A stretch of DNA of 64,000 nt, from positions 1-64,000 of the forward strand of contig CAXAUZ010000022.1 of NCBI GenBank assembly GCA_963972525.1, given 5' to 3'. Every line of letters starts with the position of its first letter. Position 1 is the first letter of the stretch. The translations under genes and the position numbers were made by a program. The DNA comes from Salinilacustrithrix sp003476595 (GTDB taxonomy: Bacteria > Actinomycetota > Acidimicrobiia > Acidimicrobiales > Salinilacustritrichaceae). The notes under the pieces are model-generated. The model was not told the DNA's origin. It did no database searches and saw only the letters and a program-made list of their open reading frames with translations. Shown here piece after piece: positions 1 to 11,200 of the stretch.

Positions 1-831
1 ACCCTCGGCGGCATCCCCGGCTTCGGCTGGGTCGCCGGCCGCCGGGTGCACGAGGAGCACGTGACCGACCTCGCCGACCTCCCGCCCGTCGACCGGTGCC
101 GAGCGGTGGCCGTCGCTGCCCTCGCCGGTGGCGTGACCGCCGAGCACCGGGCCGCGCTCGCCGCGCCCGACATCGCTCAGCGGTCGGCGCGCATCGGGCT
201 CGCCGCCCGCGCCCGTCGGGGCGGCGATCCGTTCCGGGTCGACCACGCGCCGGCCCGTGCCGCCCTCGCCCTCACCGGCGGCCTGGACGCCGCCGCCACC
301 GAGCGCCTCGTCGCCGACGCCCGCCGCAACCCGCTCGGCGTGCCGGCCAGCGAGCCGACGTGGGTGCGCACCCTCGACGGAACCCTCGCCGCCCTCGCCC
401 TCGACCGCCTCGGCGACGACGTCGGACCCCGTCGATGGGCCTCGGCGCTCCACGGCCCCCTCGCGACCCGCCGCGGCCACCGGCCGTCGTGGTGGTGGAC
501 GCCGCTCGGCGTGTCCGCCGGCCGCTGCCTCGACTGGGAGCACGCCGCCGCCACCGCCCTCGCCCACGAGCAGGGCTGGATCGACGACGCTGACTGGACC
601 CACCTCCGCCGCCGGGTGCTCGGCGCCGCCGCCCGGGGCAGCCGCCGCCGCGACGACGAGCGCCTGATCGCCGCCGGCCGGATGTGGCTCGCCCTGGTCG
701 ACGACCCGGCCGCCGAGCGCATCGTGTCCCGCCCCACCGTCCGCCACGACCCGCTGGCCGTCGCCCTGGACGTCCACGCCCGCCACCTGCGCGCCGCCCG
801 CGCCCCGGTCCCCGTCGGAGGTACCCCATGA
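1..831 (+). CDS. Unknown protein, 5'-truncated by window edge
   Basis: The frame is open from base 1, so the true start lies upstream; a GTG at 46 is an internal candidate only. The visible 276 residues are Ala/Arg/Asp-rich and predicted mostly helical, with a Trp-rich patch near residues 160-175 (PSWWWTPLG). I see no signal peptide, membrane segment or family motif I recognise. Its TGA overlaps the ATG of the following Ldi-like gene by four bases (ATGA), so it is probably translated together with that gene and may share its pathway. The function is unknown; a role as partner of the Ldi-like proteins is inference from context alone. Confidence 0.75.
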   Translation, partial: TLGGIPGFGWVAGRRVHEEHVTDLADLPPVDRCRAVAVAALAGGVTAEHRAALAAPDIAQRSARIGLAARARRGGDPFRVDHAPARAALALTGGLDAAATERLVADARRNPLGVPASEPTWVRTLDGTLAALALDRLGDDVGPRRWASALHGPLATRRGHRPSWWWTPLGVSAGRCLDWEHAAATALAHEQGWIDDADWTHLRRRVLGAAARGSRRRDDERLIAAGRMWLALVDDPAAERIVSRPTVRHDPLAVALDVHARHLRAARAPVPVGGTP

Positions 832-2798
832 CCGCAGTCGCCACCGAGCGCGTCGAACCAGCCGAGCCGTCCGCGCTGCCGCTGCTGCCCGAGGAACCCC
901 GCCGGGCCGGTCCCGTCACCCGCCGGCTCCTCGCCCGCACGGCCGCCGTGCTGGCCGCCCTCGAGGTCGGTGCCGTGGCGCTGCTGCTCGCGGGCGGCCC
1001 GACCGCGGAGGTCGTCGGCTCGTCGATGATCGTCCCCGGCGGCGGCCTGCTCCACACCGGCCGGCCCGTGCTGTTCGCCCTCACCGCCGCGCTGGTCGTG
1101 CTGTGCATCGTGCTGTGGTGGGCCATGAGCCTGGCGTGGGGCATCCCGGCGGTCTGGCTGGTCAGCGGCATCGCGGCCGTCGCCCTCGACGACGGCACCC
1201 GCTGGGGCTGGGCCGTGCCCGTGGACTTCGCGATCGCGGCGACCTGCATCGGCGCCGCGGCGTGGTCGTTCGAGCGCCGCTTCCGCACCAAGCGGGCCAA
1301 GGTCGCCGAGCTCAACGACTACCTCCGGGCCGCCGAGGTGCCCGAGCCGGCCCGTCCCCTGCGCGAGCCCGACGGCACCGACGCCGAGCTGCTGCGCTGG
1401 TGCCACGAGCTGGCCCTGCAACCCCTGGACGAGTTCCGGGGCTTCGAGTGGGGCGAGCAGCTCCACGGCGGCACGTGCGTGCGCTACCAGCTGAACTACC
1501 TCGGCTGGGCGCTGTCGGCCTACGCCGTCAACCACGTGCCCAACGCGCCCCAGCCGATGGAGGAGGTGCTGCGGAACCTCGTGCTCAAGCAGACCGACCT
1601 GCGGGTGTGGGGCTACTGGCGGGGCCTGAACCTGGTCGGCAACCTCGACGGCAACCCAGACCCGCTCCGCAAGGACAACATCATGTTCTCGGGGTTCACG
1701 GGCGACCAGATCAACATGTACGTCGCCGCCACCGGCGACCGGCGCTTCGACGAGAAGGGGTCGCTCACCTTCGTCTGGAAGGACGGCCGGGAGTTCGCCT
1801 ACGACCACGCCACCTGGATGGAGGCGGTGCGGCGCAACTTCGCCGACAGCCGCCTGGGGTTCTTCCCGTGCGAGCCGGGCTGGGCGTTCGCCGCGTGCAA
1901 CACCATCGGCGCCCAGGCGCTGCTCGGCTTCGACTCCACCCACGGCACGTCGCTGTGGGCCGGCGTCGAGGACCGCTGGCGCCAGACGCTGCTCGACGAG
2001 TACCTGATGCCCGACGGCAACTACGCCAACATCCGCTGCACGCGCACCGGGCTGTCGTGGGACACGGGCGAGACCCCCGGCGGCGAGTACCTCACCACCG
2101 GCACGAACCAGTTCACCGACGTCGCTCCGGACCTCGCAGCGCGGGGTCGGGCCCTCGCCGTGCGAGGCCTGGCCGAGAAGCTGGCACCCCTGTCGGCGAT
2201 GGTCGACGACGACGGTGAGCTCCACCTGGAGCTGCCGCTCGAGTGGGAGCGCAACCGGGCCCGCCAGACCGCGCTCACCGCCTGGACGAAGCTGGTCGCC
2301 GGCGCCCGCATGATCGGCGACGAGCGCCTCGCCTCGGCCGCCCAGCGCGCCGCCGACCGCCAGTGCGCCACCGAGGACCGCTGGCCCGGGCGCCCCGTGG
2401 CCGCCGGCGTCCAGAGCCTGGCCACGCACTGCATCGTGCGGTGGTCGACGCCGATGACCAACGGCGAGCTGAACGTGCGCGGCCATCAGGTCCCGACCGG
2501 TCCGCTGCTGGCGTCGGCCCCGTGGCCGCAGGTGCTGGTGACCAAGGCCCGGTCCCTCGACGACCGGTCGCTCGACCTCACGCTGCACCCCCACGAGCAC
2601 CCCGCCGGCGTGCCGGTGCACCTCGGGTTCTCCCAGCTCGAGCCCGGCACCCGCTACGTGCTGGACCGCGTGGAATCTGGCAGCGGCCACGGAACGGAGC
2701 TCGTGGCCGGTCCCGACGGCACCGCCACCGCCCCCGTCACCCTCGCCGCCACGGGCGGCACCCGGCTCCGCCTGGAGCCGATCGGAGCTGCGTCGTGA
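828..2798 (+). CDS. Membrane-anchored linalool dehydratase/isomerase-like protein (copy A)
   Basis: This is a 656-residue protein. About four hydrophobic segments (roughly residues 35-56, 80-100, 105-121, 127-146) precede a basic stretch and a long C-terminal domain resembling the (alpha/alpha)6-barrel Ldi family, whose Castellaniella founder interconverts linalool, geraniol and myrcene. The key evidence is PCEP..F..CN with two cysteines nine residues apart (C348, C357), matching my recollection of the catalytic Cys pair of Ldi, followed by an HGT motif; DNIMFS (283-288) and YDH (325-327) are also conserved with copy B. The start is the ATG overlapping the upstream stop; an earlier in-frame start at 684 would run through the upstream gene. 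The stop overlaps the GTG of a small gene. The family assignment is by motif; substrate and reaction are not established. Confidence 0.82.
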   Translation: MTAVATERVEPAEPSALPLLPEEPRRAGPVTRRLLARTAAVLAALEVGAVALLLAGGPTAEVVGSSMIVPGGGLLHTGRPVLFALTAALVVLCIVLWWAMSLAWGIPAVWLVSGIAAVALDDGTRWGWAVPVDFAIAATCIGAAAWSFERRFRTKRAKVAELNDYLRAAEVPEPARPLREPDGTDAELLRWCHELALQPLDEFRGFEWGEQLHGGTCVRYQLNYLGWALSAYAVNHVPNAPQPMEEVLRNLVLKQTDLRVWGYWRGLNLVGNLDGNPDPLRKDNIMFSGFTGDQINMYVAATGDRRFDEKGSLTFVWKDGREFAYDHATWMEAVRRNFADSRLGFFPCEPGWAFAACNTIGAQALLGFDSTHGTSLWAGVEDRWRQTLLDEYLMPDGNYANIRCTRTGLSWDTGETPGGEYLTTGTNQFTDVAPDLAARGRALAVRGLAEKLAPLSAMVDDDGELHLELPLEWERNRARQTALTAWTKLVAGARMIGDERLASAAQRAADRQCATEDRWPGRPVAAGVQSLATHCIVRWSTPMTNGELNVRGHQVPTGPLLASAPWPQVLVTKARSLDDRSLDLTLHPHEHPAGVPVHLGFSQLEPGTRYVLDRVESGSGHGTELVAGPDGTATAPVTLAATGGTRLRLEPIGAAS

Positions 2799-2923
2799 TC
2801 TCGATGTTCGTGAACTGCGCCAAGGCCTGGACCCGCCTCGTGCGCGCCTACCACCGCGTGACCGGTCGCCCGCAGGTCACGCTCGACCGTCCGGCCGTCG
2901 CCATCCGAGGAGCTCGTCGATGA
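2795..2923 (+). CDS. Ldi-associated microprotein A (42 aa)
   Basis: A GTG start overlaps the stop of the upstream Ldi-like gene (GTGA), and its own TGA overlaps the ATG of the next Ldi-like gene (ATGA), so it is coupled on both sides. The peptide is short and basic. It aligns without gaps to the peptide at 4875-5000 across 26 residues with 14 identities: C-x3-WTRLV-x-A-x3-V-x2-RP-x-VT-x-D-x-P. Retention of this pattern in both copies of the cassette argues that the reading frame is real. The single Cys and the WTRLV helix could mediate binding to the Ldi-like protein or its membrane domain, but that is inference. I know of no described family for it. Confidence 0.78.
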   Translation: MISMFVNCAKAWTRLVRAYHRVTGRPQVTLDRPAVAIRGARR

Positions 2924-4878
2924 CCGCCACCCAGGCCCGCCCCGCACCGACCACCGCGCCCAACGGCATCCCGCTGCTCGACCCCGACCCGCCCCGGCTC
3001 GGACCGGTCAGCCGTCGCCTCCTCACCCGGCTGCTGGTCGCGCTCGCCCTGGTCCAGGTCGCGGGCGCGGCCCTCACCTTCGGGGTCGCCACCGATGCCG
3101 CCCGAGCGGTGGGCCTCTCCCTCACCCTCCCCGGCGGCGGCTTCCTGTACCTGGCCCGTCCGGTCGCGTTCCTCGTCACCGCCGCGCTCGCCGTGGTCGC
3201 GCTCGTGCTGTGGTGGGGCCTGAGCTTCCACGCCGCGATCCCGCTCGTGTGGCTCGGCAGCGCCGCGGTCGGCTGGGCCCTCGTCGACGGCCCGCGCCTC
3301 GTCATCGACCGAGGCACGACGTGGGGCTGGGCCGTCCCCGTCGTGTACCTGCTCGCGGTCGCGGTGGTGGCCGCCGCGGTGTGGAAGTTCGAGCGCCGCT
3401 TCCGCACCAAGCGAGCCAAGGTCGCCGAGCTCAACGAGTACCTGTCCACGGTCGAGCTCCCCGAGCGCACGCCCATCGTCCGCGACCCGAACGCCATGGA
3501 CGCCGAGCTGCTGCGCTGGTGCTACGACCTCGCCCACCAGCCCGACGACGGCCTGAAGGGCCTCGACTGGGGCGAGCAGTTCCACGGTGGCACCCAGCTG
3601 CGCTACCAGCTCAACGCCTACTGCTGGGCGCTCAGCCTCTACGCCGCCAACCACCTCCCCAACGCCCCCCGCCAGGTGACCGAGGCGCTGGCCAAGCTGG
3701 TCGAGAAGCACACCGACCTGCGCGTGTGGCGCTACTGGCGCACGCTCAACCTGCTCGGCAACCTCGACGCCAACCCCGACCCCATCGTGCGGGACAACAT
3801 CATGTTCTCGGCGTTCCTCGGCGACGTGCTGAACATGTACGAGGCCGCCACGGGCGACCACCGCTTCGACGAGGCCGGCTCGCTGACCTTCGTGTGGTCC
3901 GACGGCCGGGAGTTCCCCTACGACCACCACTCGATCATCGAGGCGGTGCACGCCAACTACGAGCGCAGCGACCTCGGCTTCTACCCGTGCGAGCCGGGGT
4001 GGTCCTTCACGGTCTGCAACGTCATGGGCGCCCAGTCCATGTACGGCCACGACCGGCTCCACGGCACCGAGCTGTGGGACGCCAACCGCGACTCCTGGCA
4101 GCGCACGCTCGAGCAGGAGTACCTCACCCCCGACGGCACCTACGCCCACATCCGCTCCAACCACGTCGGTCTGTCCTGGGACACCGGCGAGGTCCCCGGC
4201 GGCCACTACACGGCCAACGGCACCGGCCGCTTCGCCGACGTCCTCCCTGCACACGGCGCCCGCGCCCGGGCCCTCGACCTGCGCTCCGCCGGCCCGGCGA
4301 TGGCCGGGCTCTCGGCGATGGTCAGCGAGGGCACCCTGGACCTCGAGATGCCCGAGGAGCCCGAGCGGCACCGCACCCGCTCCAGCGCACTGCCGGGCTG
4401 GAACAAGGTCATCGGCGGGGCGAACCTCGTCGGCGACGGCGCCCTCGCCGAGGCGGCCATGGACGGCGCGGCCCGCCAGTGCGCCACCGGGCAGCGCTGG
4501 CCCGAGCGCCCGCTCGCGGCCGGCTCCTCCGCCCTGGGCGGCCACATGATCGTGCGCTGGTCCACGCCTCTCGGCCCGGCCGACCTGAACCAGCGTGGCT
4601 ACGTCCCGCCGGTCGGCCCGGTGCTCGACGACACCGCCTGGGACGACGTGCTCGTCGTGCTGGCCCGCTCCGACGACGGGGAGTCCCTCGACCTCCACCT
4701 GGAGCCTCGTCGCGGACCGGTCGCGGCGCTGCCGCTGGCGTTCACGAACCTCGAACCGGGTCGGGCCTACCGCCTCGAGTGTGACGACAGCACTGCCAGT
4801 TCGGTGGAGGGGGGCTCGGTGACGGTGGACCTGCCCGAGGCCCGTTCGTTCCGGCTCGTCCCGGAGGTGGTGGCGTGA
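2920..4878 (+). CDS. Membrane-anchored linalool dehydratase/isomerase-like protein (copy B)
   Basis: This is a 652-residue tandem paralogue of the gene at 828-2798. It has the same layout: about four N-terminal membrane segments, an almost identical basic junction containing FERRFRTKRAKVAELN, then the Ldi-like barrel. The Cys pair is C357/C366 in PCEPGWSFTVCN, followed by HDRLHGT (377-383), which closely resembles the corresponding YDRLHGT stretch I recall from Castellaniella Ldi; DNIMFS and YDHH are retained. Two forms may act as distinct enzymes or as a hetero-oligomer. The start ATG overlaps the stop of microprotein A, and the stop overlaps the GTG of microprotein B. The 3' end contains a short sequence resembling the GAACTGGCAGT repeat family in reverse orientation. 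Confidence 0.83.
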   Translation: MTATQARPAPTTAPNGIPLLDPDPPRLGPVSRRLLTRLLVALALVQVAGAALTFGVATDAARAVGLSLTLPGGGFLYLARPVAFLVTAALAVVALVLWWGLSFHAAIPLVWLGSAAVGWALVDGPRLVIDRGTTWGWAVPVVYLLAVAVVAAAVWKFERRFRTKRAKVAELNEYLSTVELPERTPIVRDPNAMDAELLRWCYDLAHQPDDGLKGLDWGEQFHGGTQLRYQLNAYCWALSLYAANHLPNAPRQVTEALAKLVEKHTDLRVWRYWRTLNLLGNLDANPDPIVRDNIMFSAFLGDVLNMYEAATGDHRFDEAGSLTFVWSDGREFPYDHHSIIEAVHANYERSDLGFYPCEPGWSFTVCNVMGAQSMYGHDRLHGTELWDANRDSWQRTLEQEYLTPDGTYAHIRSNHVGLSWDTGEVPGGHYTANGTGRFADVLPAHGARARALDLRSAGPAMAGLSAMVSEGTLDLEMPEEPERHRTRSSALPGWNKVIGGANLVGDGALAEAAMDGAARQCATGQRWPERPLAAGSSALGGHMIVRWSTPLGPADLNQRGYVPPVGPVLDDTAWDDVLVVLARSDDGESLDLHLEPRRGPVAALPLAFTNLEPGRAYRLECDDSTASSVEGGSVTVDLPEARSFRLVPEVVA

Positions 4879-5000
4879 TCCTCGACTGCGATCGCATCTG
4901 GACCCGGCTGGTCACCGCCACCTACAAGGTGCGCCGCCGGCCCCGGGTCACCAACGACCCGCCGCCCATCGAGAAGCCGGTGGTTGCGAGGCCGGAGTGA
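4875..5000 (+). CDS. Ldi-associated microprotein B (41 aa)
   Basis: This paralogue of the 42-residue product at 2795-2923 starts at a GTG embedded in the stop of Ldi-like copy B (GTGA). It shares the gap-free C-x3-WTRLV...RP-x-VT-x-D-x-P pattern, then diverges into a Pro-rich end (NDPPPIEKP). The peptide is strongly basic in the middle (KVRRRPR) and has no predicted membrane segment. The recurrence of the same small coupled gene directly after each Ldi-like gene is the main support for it being expressed. Twenty bases separate it from pncC. Function unknown. Confidence 0.78.
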   Translation: MILDCDRIWTRLVTATYKVRRRPRVTNDPPPIEKPVVARPE

Positions 5001-5019
5001 CCTGGGTATCGGTTGCCAC

Positions 5020-5543
5020 GTGACCGATGCAGGAACAAACCAGCGTGCCGGCACCACCGAGTCCTACTCGCCGGTGCTGCCCGACGACGTCGAGGACCTG
5101 GTCCGGGCCGTGCTCGAGCGGGTCGCGGCCGCCGAGCTGTCGCTGGCCACGGCCGAGAGCTGCACCGGCGGCATGCTCGCCTCGATCCTCACCGACGTCC
5201 AGGACCTGAGCGGCGTGTTCGAGCGGGGCTTCGTGGTCTACAGCGACCCGGCCAAGTGCGAGCTGCTCGGCCTGGCCCAGGCCGACATCGACCGGTGCGG
5301 CGCCGTCAGCGAGGAGGTGGCGGTCGCCATGGCCGAGGGGGCCCTGGCCAACTCCAAGGCGGACATCGCGGTGTCCACCACCGGCTACGCCGACGACGGC
5401 CCCGAGCCCGGCCTGGTGCACTTCGCGTGCGCCCGACGGGACGGCCCCACCGCCCACCGGGAGGAACGGTTCGGCGCGATCGGGCGCGGACCGGTCAGGA
5501 TCGAGTCCATGCGCGTCGCCCTCCAGATGATCGAGTCGGTCCT

Positions 5544-5547
<4 letters not shown>
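5020..5547 (+). CDS. pncC: Nicotinamide-nucleotide amidohydrolase (CinA C-terminal domain family)
   Basis: This 175-residue protein matches the stand-alone CinA C-terminal domain, which hydrolyses NMN to nicotinate mononucleotide and ammonia in pyridine nucleotide recycling. AESCTGG near residues 45-51 carries the expected catalytic Ser, and STTGYA is the second conserved patch. I chose the GTG at 5020 because an upstream GTG at 4984 would intrude into microprotein B. No N-terminal molybdopterin-like domain of full CinA is present, as is usual for PncC. Its stop overlaps the GTG of nadE by four bases, placing an NMN-recycling enzyme in direct translational coupling with NAD synthetase. Confidence 0.9.
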
Positions 5548-7652
<2,105 letters not shown>

Positions 7653-7657
7653 ACGCC

Positions 7658-7676
7658 GCTTTCAGGATCCTCACAG
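7658..7676 (+). promoter_or_regulatory. 19-base element upstream of lipoprotein gene (copy 1)
   Basis: The sequence GCTTTCAGGATCCTCACAG is repeated exactly at 12313-12331, and both lie 21-22 bases before a lipoprotein start codon. Within it CTTTCAG and CTCACAG are offset by 11 bases, the helical spacing used by OmpR/PhoB-type response regulators. A CCGTAC(G/C)GTC-like string follows both copies and could hold the -10 region. Binding by a specific regulator is inference. Confidence 0.55.
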
Positions 7677-7697
7677 GGCCGTCCGTACGGTCAGGGC

Positions 7698-8231
7698 ATG
7701 CGCACCACCTCGTTCCTGCCCCGCTGGGTGCTCGCGATGCTGGCCGGCCTGGCCCTGGTGCTCGCCGGCTGCGGAGACGACGACGACGGTGCGGCGGCGT
7801 CCTCCGATGACGCACTCGTCGACGATCAGGGCGACGCCGGCGAGGTGGATCTCGCCGACGGCGGTGCTGAGGGGGACGGTGCTGACGGGGACGAGGCCGT
7901 CGACGATGTCGCCCTCGGCTGGCAGCTGACGGGGGAGCCGGGCACCGTCGTGGCGCTCGAGACCGTCGCCGTCGCCGAGGGTGTCGACCAGGTGGAGATG
8001 GACCAGGAGTTCACCCTCAAGGAGGAACCCACCCAGATGCTGTTCACCGGGTTCATCGACAGTGCCGAGATCTCCTTGGTGGTGACCGCCGGCGGGCCGG
8101 TCACCGCCGAGGCCATCCGCGGCCGAGCCGTCGACCCTGAGGATCCCTTCGCCGGGATCGAGGTCGTCGAGGTCCTCGGCTCGGTCGAGGTGCCCGCCGA
8201 CGGCTCCGAGGTGGTGCTGGAGGTCGGCTGA
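7698..8231 (+). CDS. Small acidic lipoprotein
   Basis: This 177-residue exported lipoprotein has a basic N-terminus, a hydrophobic core and a LAGC lipobox ending at the likely lipidated Cys (about residue 26). A low-complexity Asp/Gly/Ala-rich linker (about 27-70) follows, then a beta-rich globular part with no motif I recognise. It probably sits on the outer face of the membrane. It shares its upstream 19-base element with the lipoprotein at 12354 and resembles the lipoprotein at 11712-12260 in its architecture (lipobox, GDDD, acidic linker, small domain). It converges on the large regulator gene at 8251. Function unknown. Confidence 0.85.
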   Translation: MRTTSFLPRWVLAMLAGLALVLAGCGDDDDGAAASSDDALVDDQGDAGEVDLADGGAEGDGADGDEAVDDVALGWQLTGEPGTVVALETVAVAEGVDQVEMDQEFTLKEEPTQMLFTGFIDSAEISLVVTAGGPVTAEAIRGRAVDPEDPFAGIEVVEVLGSVEVPADGSEVVLEVG

Positions 8232-8250
8232 CCCGACCGCGGGCGGCCGC

Positions 8251-11200
8251 TCAGCCTCCCGCCGGCAGGCCGAGCTCGGCCATGGCGTCCCGGTATCGGC
8301 GCTGGGCGGCTTCGGCCTGCCCGTGGGCGCCGAGCGATCGCAGCGTCTCGATCAGACCGAGGTGGGCCGGTTCGTCGTAGGGATCGACCTCCAGGAGCCG
8401 TCGGAAGGCCGCGGCCGCCCCGACGTGGTCGCCGGCGGCGACCGTCGACTCGGCGTGGCAGCGCAGCGTCGCGAGCAGCAGGCCGGTGAGCTCTCGGCGC
8501 AGCGGCTCGGCCCACTCGGCGTAGGGCTCGTCGGGCAGGGGGTCGCCCCCGTGGCGGTCGATGGCATCGCGCAGGGCGGCCGGGGCGCTGGGTTCGCCCA
8601 CCCGGTGGGCGTCGATGGCGCGCTGCGCCGCGGCCAGGAACTGCTCGGTGTCGAGGTCGACGTGCGCGAGCACGAGGCGCAACGTGTCGGACTCGGCGGC
8701 GACGAAGCGGCTCGCGGGCGAGGACCGGGTGGGGTCGAGGGCGCGGCGCACCGTGGAGAGCGCCACCGACAGGCGGTTCCGCAGCGTCTCGGGGTCCTGG
8801 TCGGGCCAGAGGAGGTGCATGACGTGGTCGCGCGCGATGGGAGCACCCCGGCGGGCGATGAGGATCTTCAGCAGCTGGCGGGCCTTGCGCGACGTCCACC
8901 GGGGGGTGGACCCGTCCGCCGCCAGCACCTCGAAGGTGCCGAGGACGGCGAGGCGGGGGCGGGCCGGAGCGGCGACGGGTGCTGGTTCGTGGCCAGCGTC
9001 CGGTGCCTCGATCCCCGGAGCCGGGCGACCGTCGAGGCGCGCCCGGACGGCGTCGAGCTGCTCGTCGAGGGCGCCGAGGCCGAGCGCGGCGACGGTGGCC
9101 TCCGCCTCGGCCACCAGCTCCTGCACCCGGCCCGATGCGGGCTCCCCGGCGTCCAGGCGCGCGGCGGCGAGGGACAGCTGGGCCTCGGCCAGCCAGGGGC
9201 GGGCGCCGAGGCGGGCGCAGAGCGAGATCGCCTGCTCGAGGTGGGCCATGCCCTCCTCGACGTGGCCGAGGCGGAGGGCCAGGGCGCCGAGGCGGTGGGC
9301 GACGGTGCCCCAGCAGGCGGCGCCCATGGCGATGGGCACCACCCGGTCGGCGTACGGCAGCAGCGCCTCCCACAGCTCGGCGGCGCGGTCCTGGTCGTCC
9401 ACCGCCAAGGCGGCGTCGGCCGCGGTCACGAGCGTGAGCAGCGTGTACTGGCCCGATGCCAGCTCGGTCGCGGGCGGCACGAGGTCGAGCGCCCCTCGGG
9501 CCTCGTCGCGGCGACCGTGGGCGCCCCAGATCCAGGCGAGCACCCCCCGCCACATCGGCTCCTCCGGGTCGGCCCGCGCGCTGTCGACGTAGGCCCCCTC
9601 CATCTCGAGCACCAGTCCGCGCAGCCACCGGGCGACGCCGTACTGGGCGCCGAACACGGCGATGCCGTCGGGGTCCCCGAGGCGCTCGGCGATCTGGAAG
9701 CACTCGTCGGCCAGGGCCTCGACCGCGTCGGCGTCGCCGTCGAGCATGGCCCGGGTGCAGCGGAACCAGAGGGCGTGGCGGGCGAAGCGGGGCGAGGCGA
9801 ACTCGTCGATGCGGGCGTCCTGCTGGCGGAGCTGGGCGTCGAGCTCACCGACCTCGCCGCGCTCGAGCAGTGCCCCCATCAGCAGGAAGCGGCCGTGGAC
9901 GGCCAGGTCCGGCAGGCGCGCCTCCTCGGCGAGGGCGATGATCTCCCGGGCGGTCTCCAGCCGGTGGGGCAGCGTCGCCGGTCCGAGGTCGGCCACCTGC
10001 TCGGCCACGAGCGCGGCCGCCGTCGCCGCCGGGTCGCCGCACCGCCGGGCGATCTGCACGGCGCAGCGGGCGTGGTCCACGGCCTCGACCGGTGCCTCGA
10101 CGATGCTCGCCGCCGCCAGGGTGGCGTGCAAGCGGGCGTGCAGCTCGGTGTCGCCGTCGCCGAGGCGGTCGAGGGCGGCCCGGGCGTTCGCGGCCACGGC
10201 GCGGGTGATGTCCCCGGCGAAGTAGTACTGCGTGCCGTGCCGGGCGCCGGCTCGTCCGATGAGCCACGGATCGTCGGCCGCCTCGGCCAGGTCCCACGCG
10301 GCCAGGTAGAGGTCCTCGGCGTCGGCCCGGCCCGACGCCTCCACGACCGACCCGGCGAGGGCGAGGGTGAGGTCGGCGAGGACGGCCGGACCCGCCCCGT
10401 GCCGCTGGGCCAGATCCACGGCGTGCTGGAGGTGGCCGACCGCGTCCTCGTGGGCGTGCGAGGCGCGCGCGGCGTCGGCCGCCTCCACGCATGCGTCCAC
10501 GGCATCTCGCCAGCGGGCCGGGCCGGCGTGCAGCAGGTGGTGGGCCCGGTCGGCCGGGCTGGCCGACGGCAGGCGGTCCGCCGCTGCCGCGTGCAGCGCC
10601 TCGCGGTCGTCGTCGGCCAGGGATCGCAGCGCCGCGTCGGCCGTGAGCGGATGGGCCGGGCGGGCGTCGGTGCGATCGAACAGCCCGCGGGCGGCGGCGG
10701 TGGTCAGGTGCTCCCGGACGGTGTGGACGGGGAGGTCGAGGACGGTGGCGAGCGCGTCCGGCGCCGGGTCGGGGCCGACGAGGGCAGCGGTGGCGACGGT
10801 CCGGGCGACCGCCGGCGGCAGCTGGGCGACGCGGGCCTGCAGGACCGACACCAGGGTGTCGGCGGTGTCGACGTCACCCCGCTGGACCTGCTCCAGGAAC
10901 ATCGGGTTGCCGCCGGTGGCGGCGTGGAGGTCACGGGCCCGGGACCGGCTGCCGACGAGGCGGCCGACGGCGGTGACGTCGAGGCCCTCGAGGTTGATGG
11001 TGGTGGCGTGGCGGTCGAGCCGACCCAGCGCGTCGGCCAGCTCGGCCCGCTGGCGGACCTCGCGGTCGCGGATGGTGGCGACCACGAGCAGCGGCACCTC
11101 CCGCAGGTGGGTCGCCACGAACCCGAGGAGGGCGATCGTCGGGGGGTCGGCGACGTGGAGGTCGTCGAGCACCACCACCAGCGGCCGGCGGGTGGCGGCC

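Noticed and set aside
177..2690. 837-residue minus-strand open frame over the first Ldi-like gene
   Set aside because: It is a GC-rich antisense shadow: its codon pattern mirrors the plus-strand genes, composition is Arg/Gly/Ala/His-biased and no domain is visible.
4984..5019. Earlier start for pncC at 4984
   Set aside because: It would overlap the end of microprotein B in another frame and adds residues outside the CinA domain; the GTG at 5020 is more plausible.
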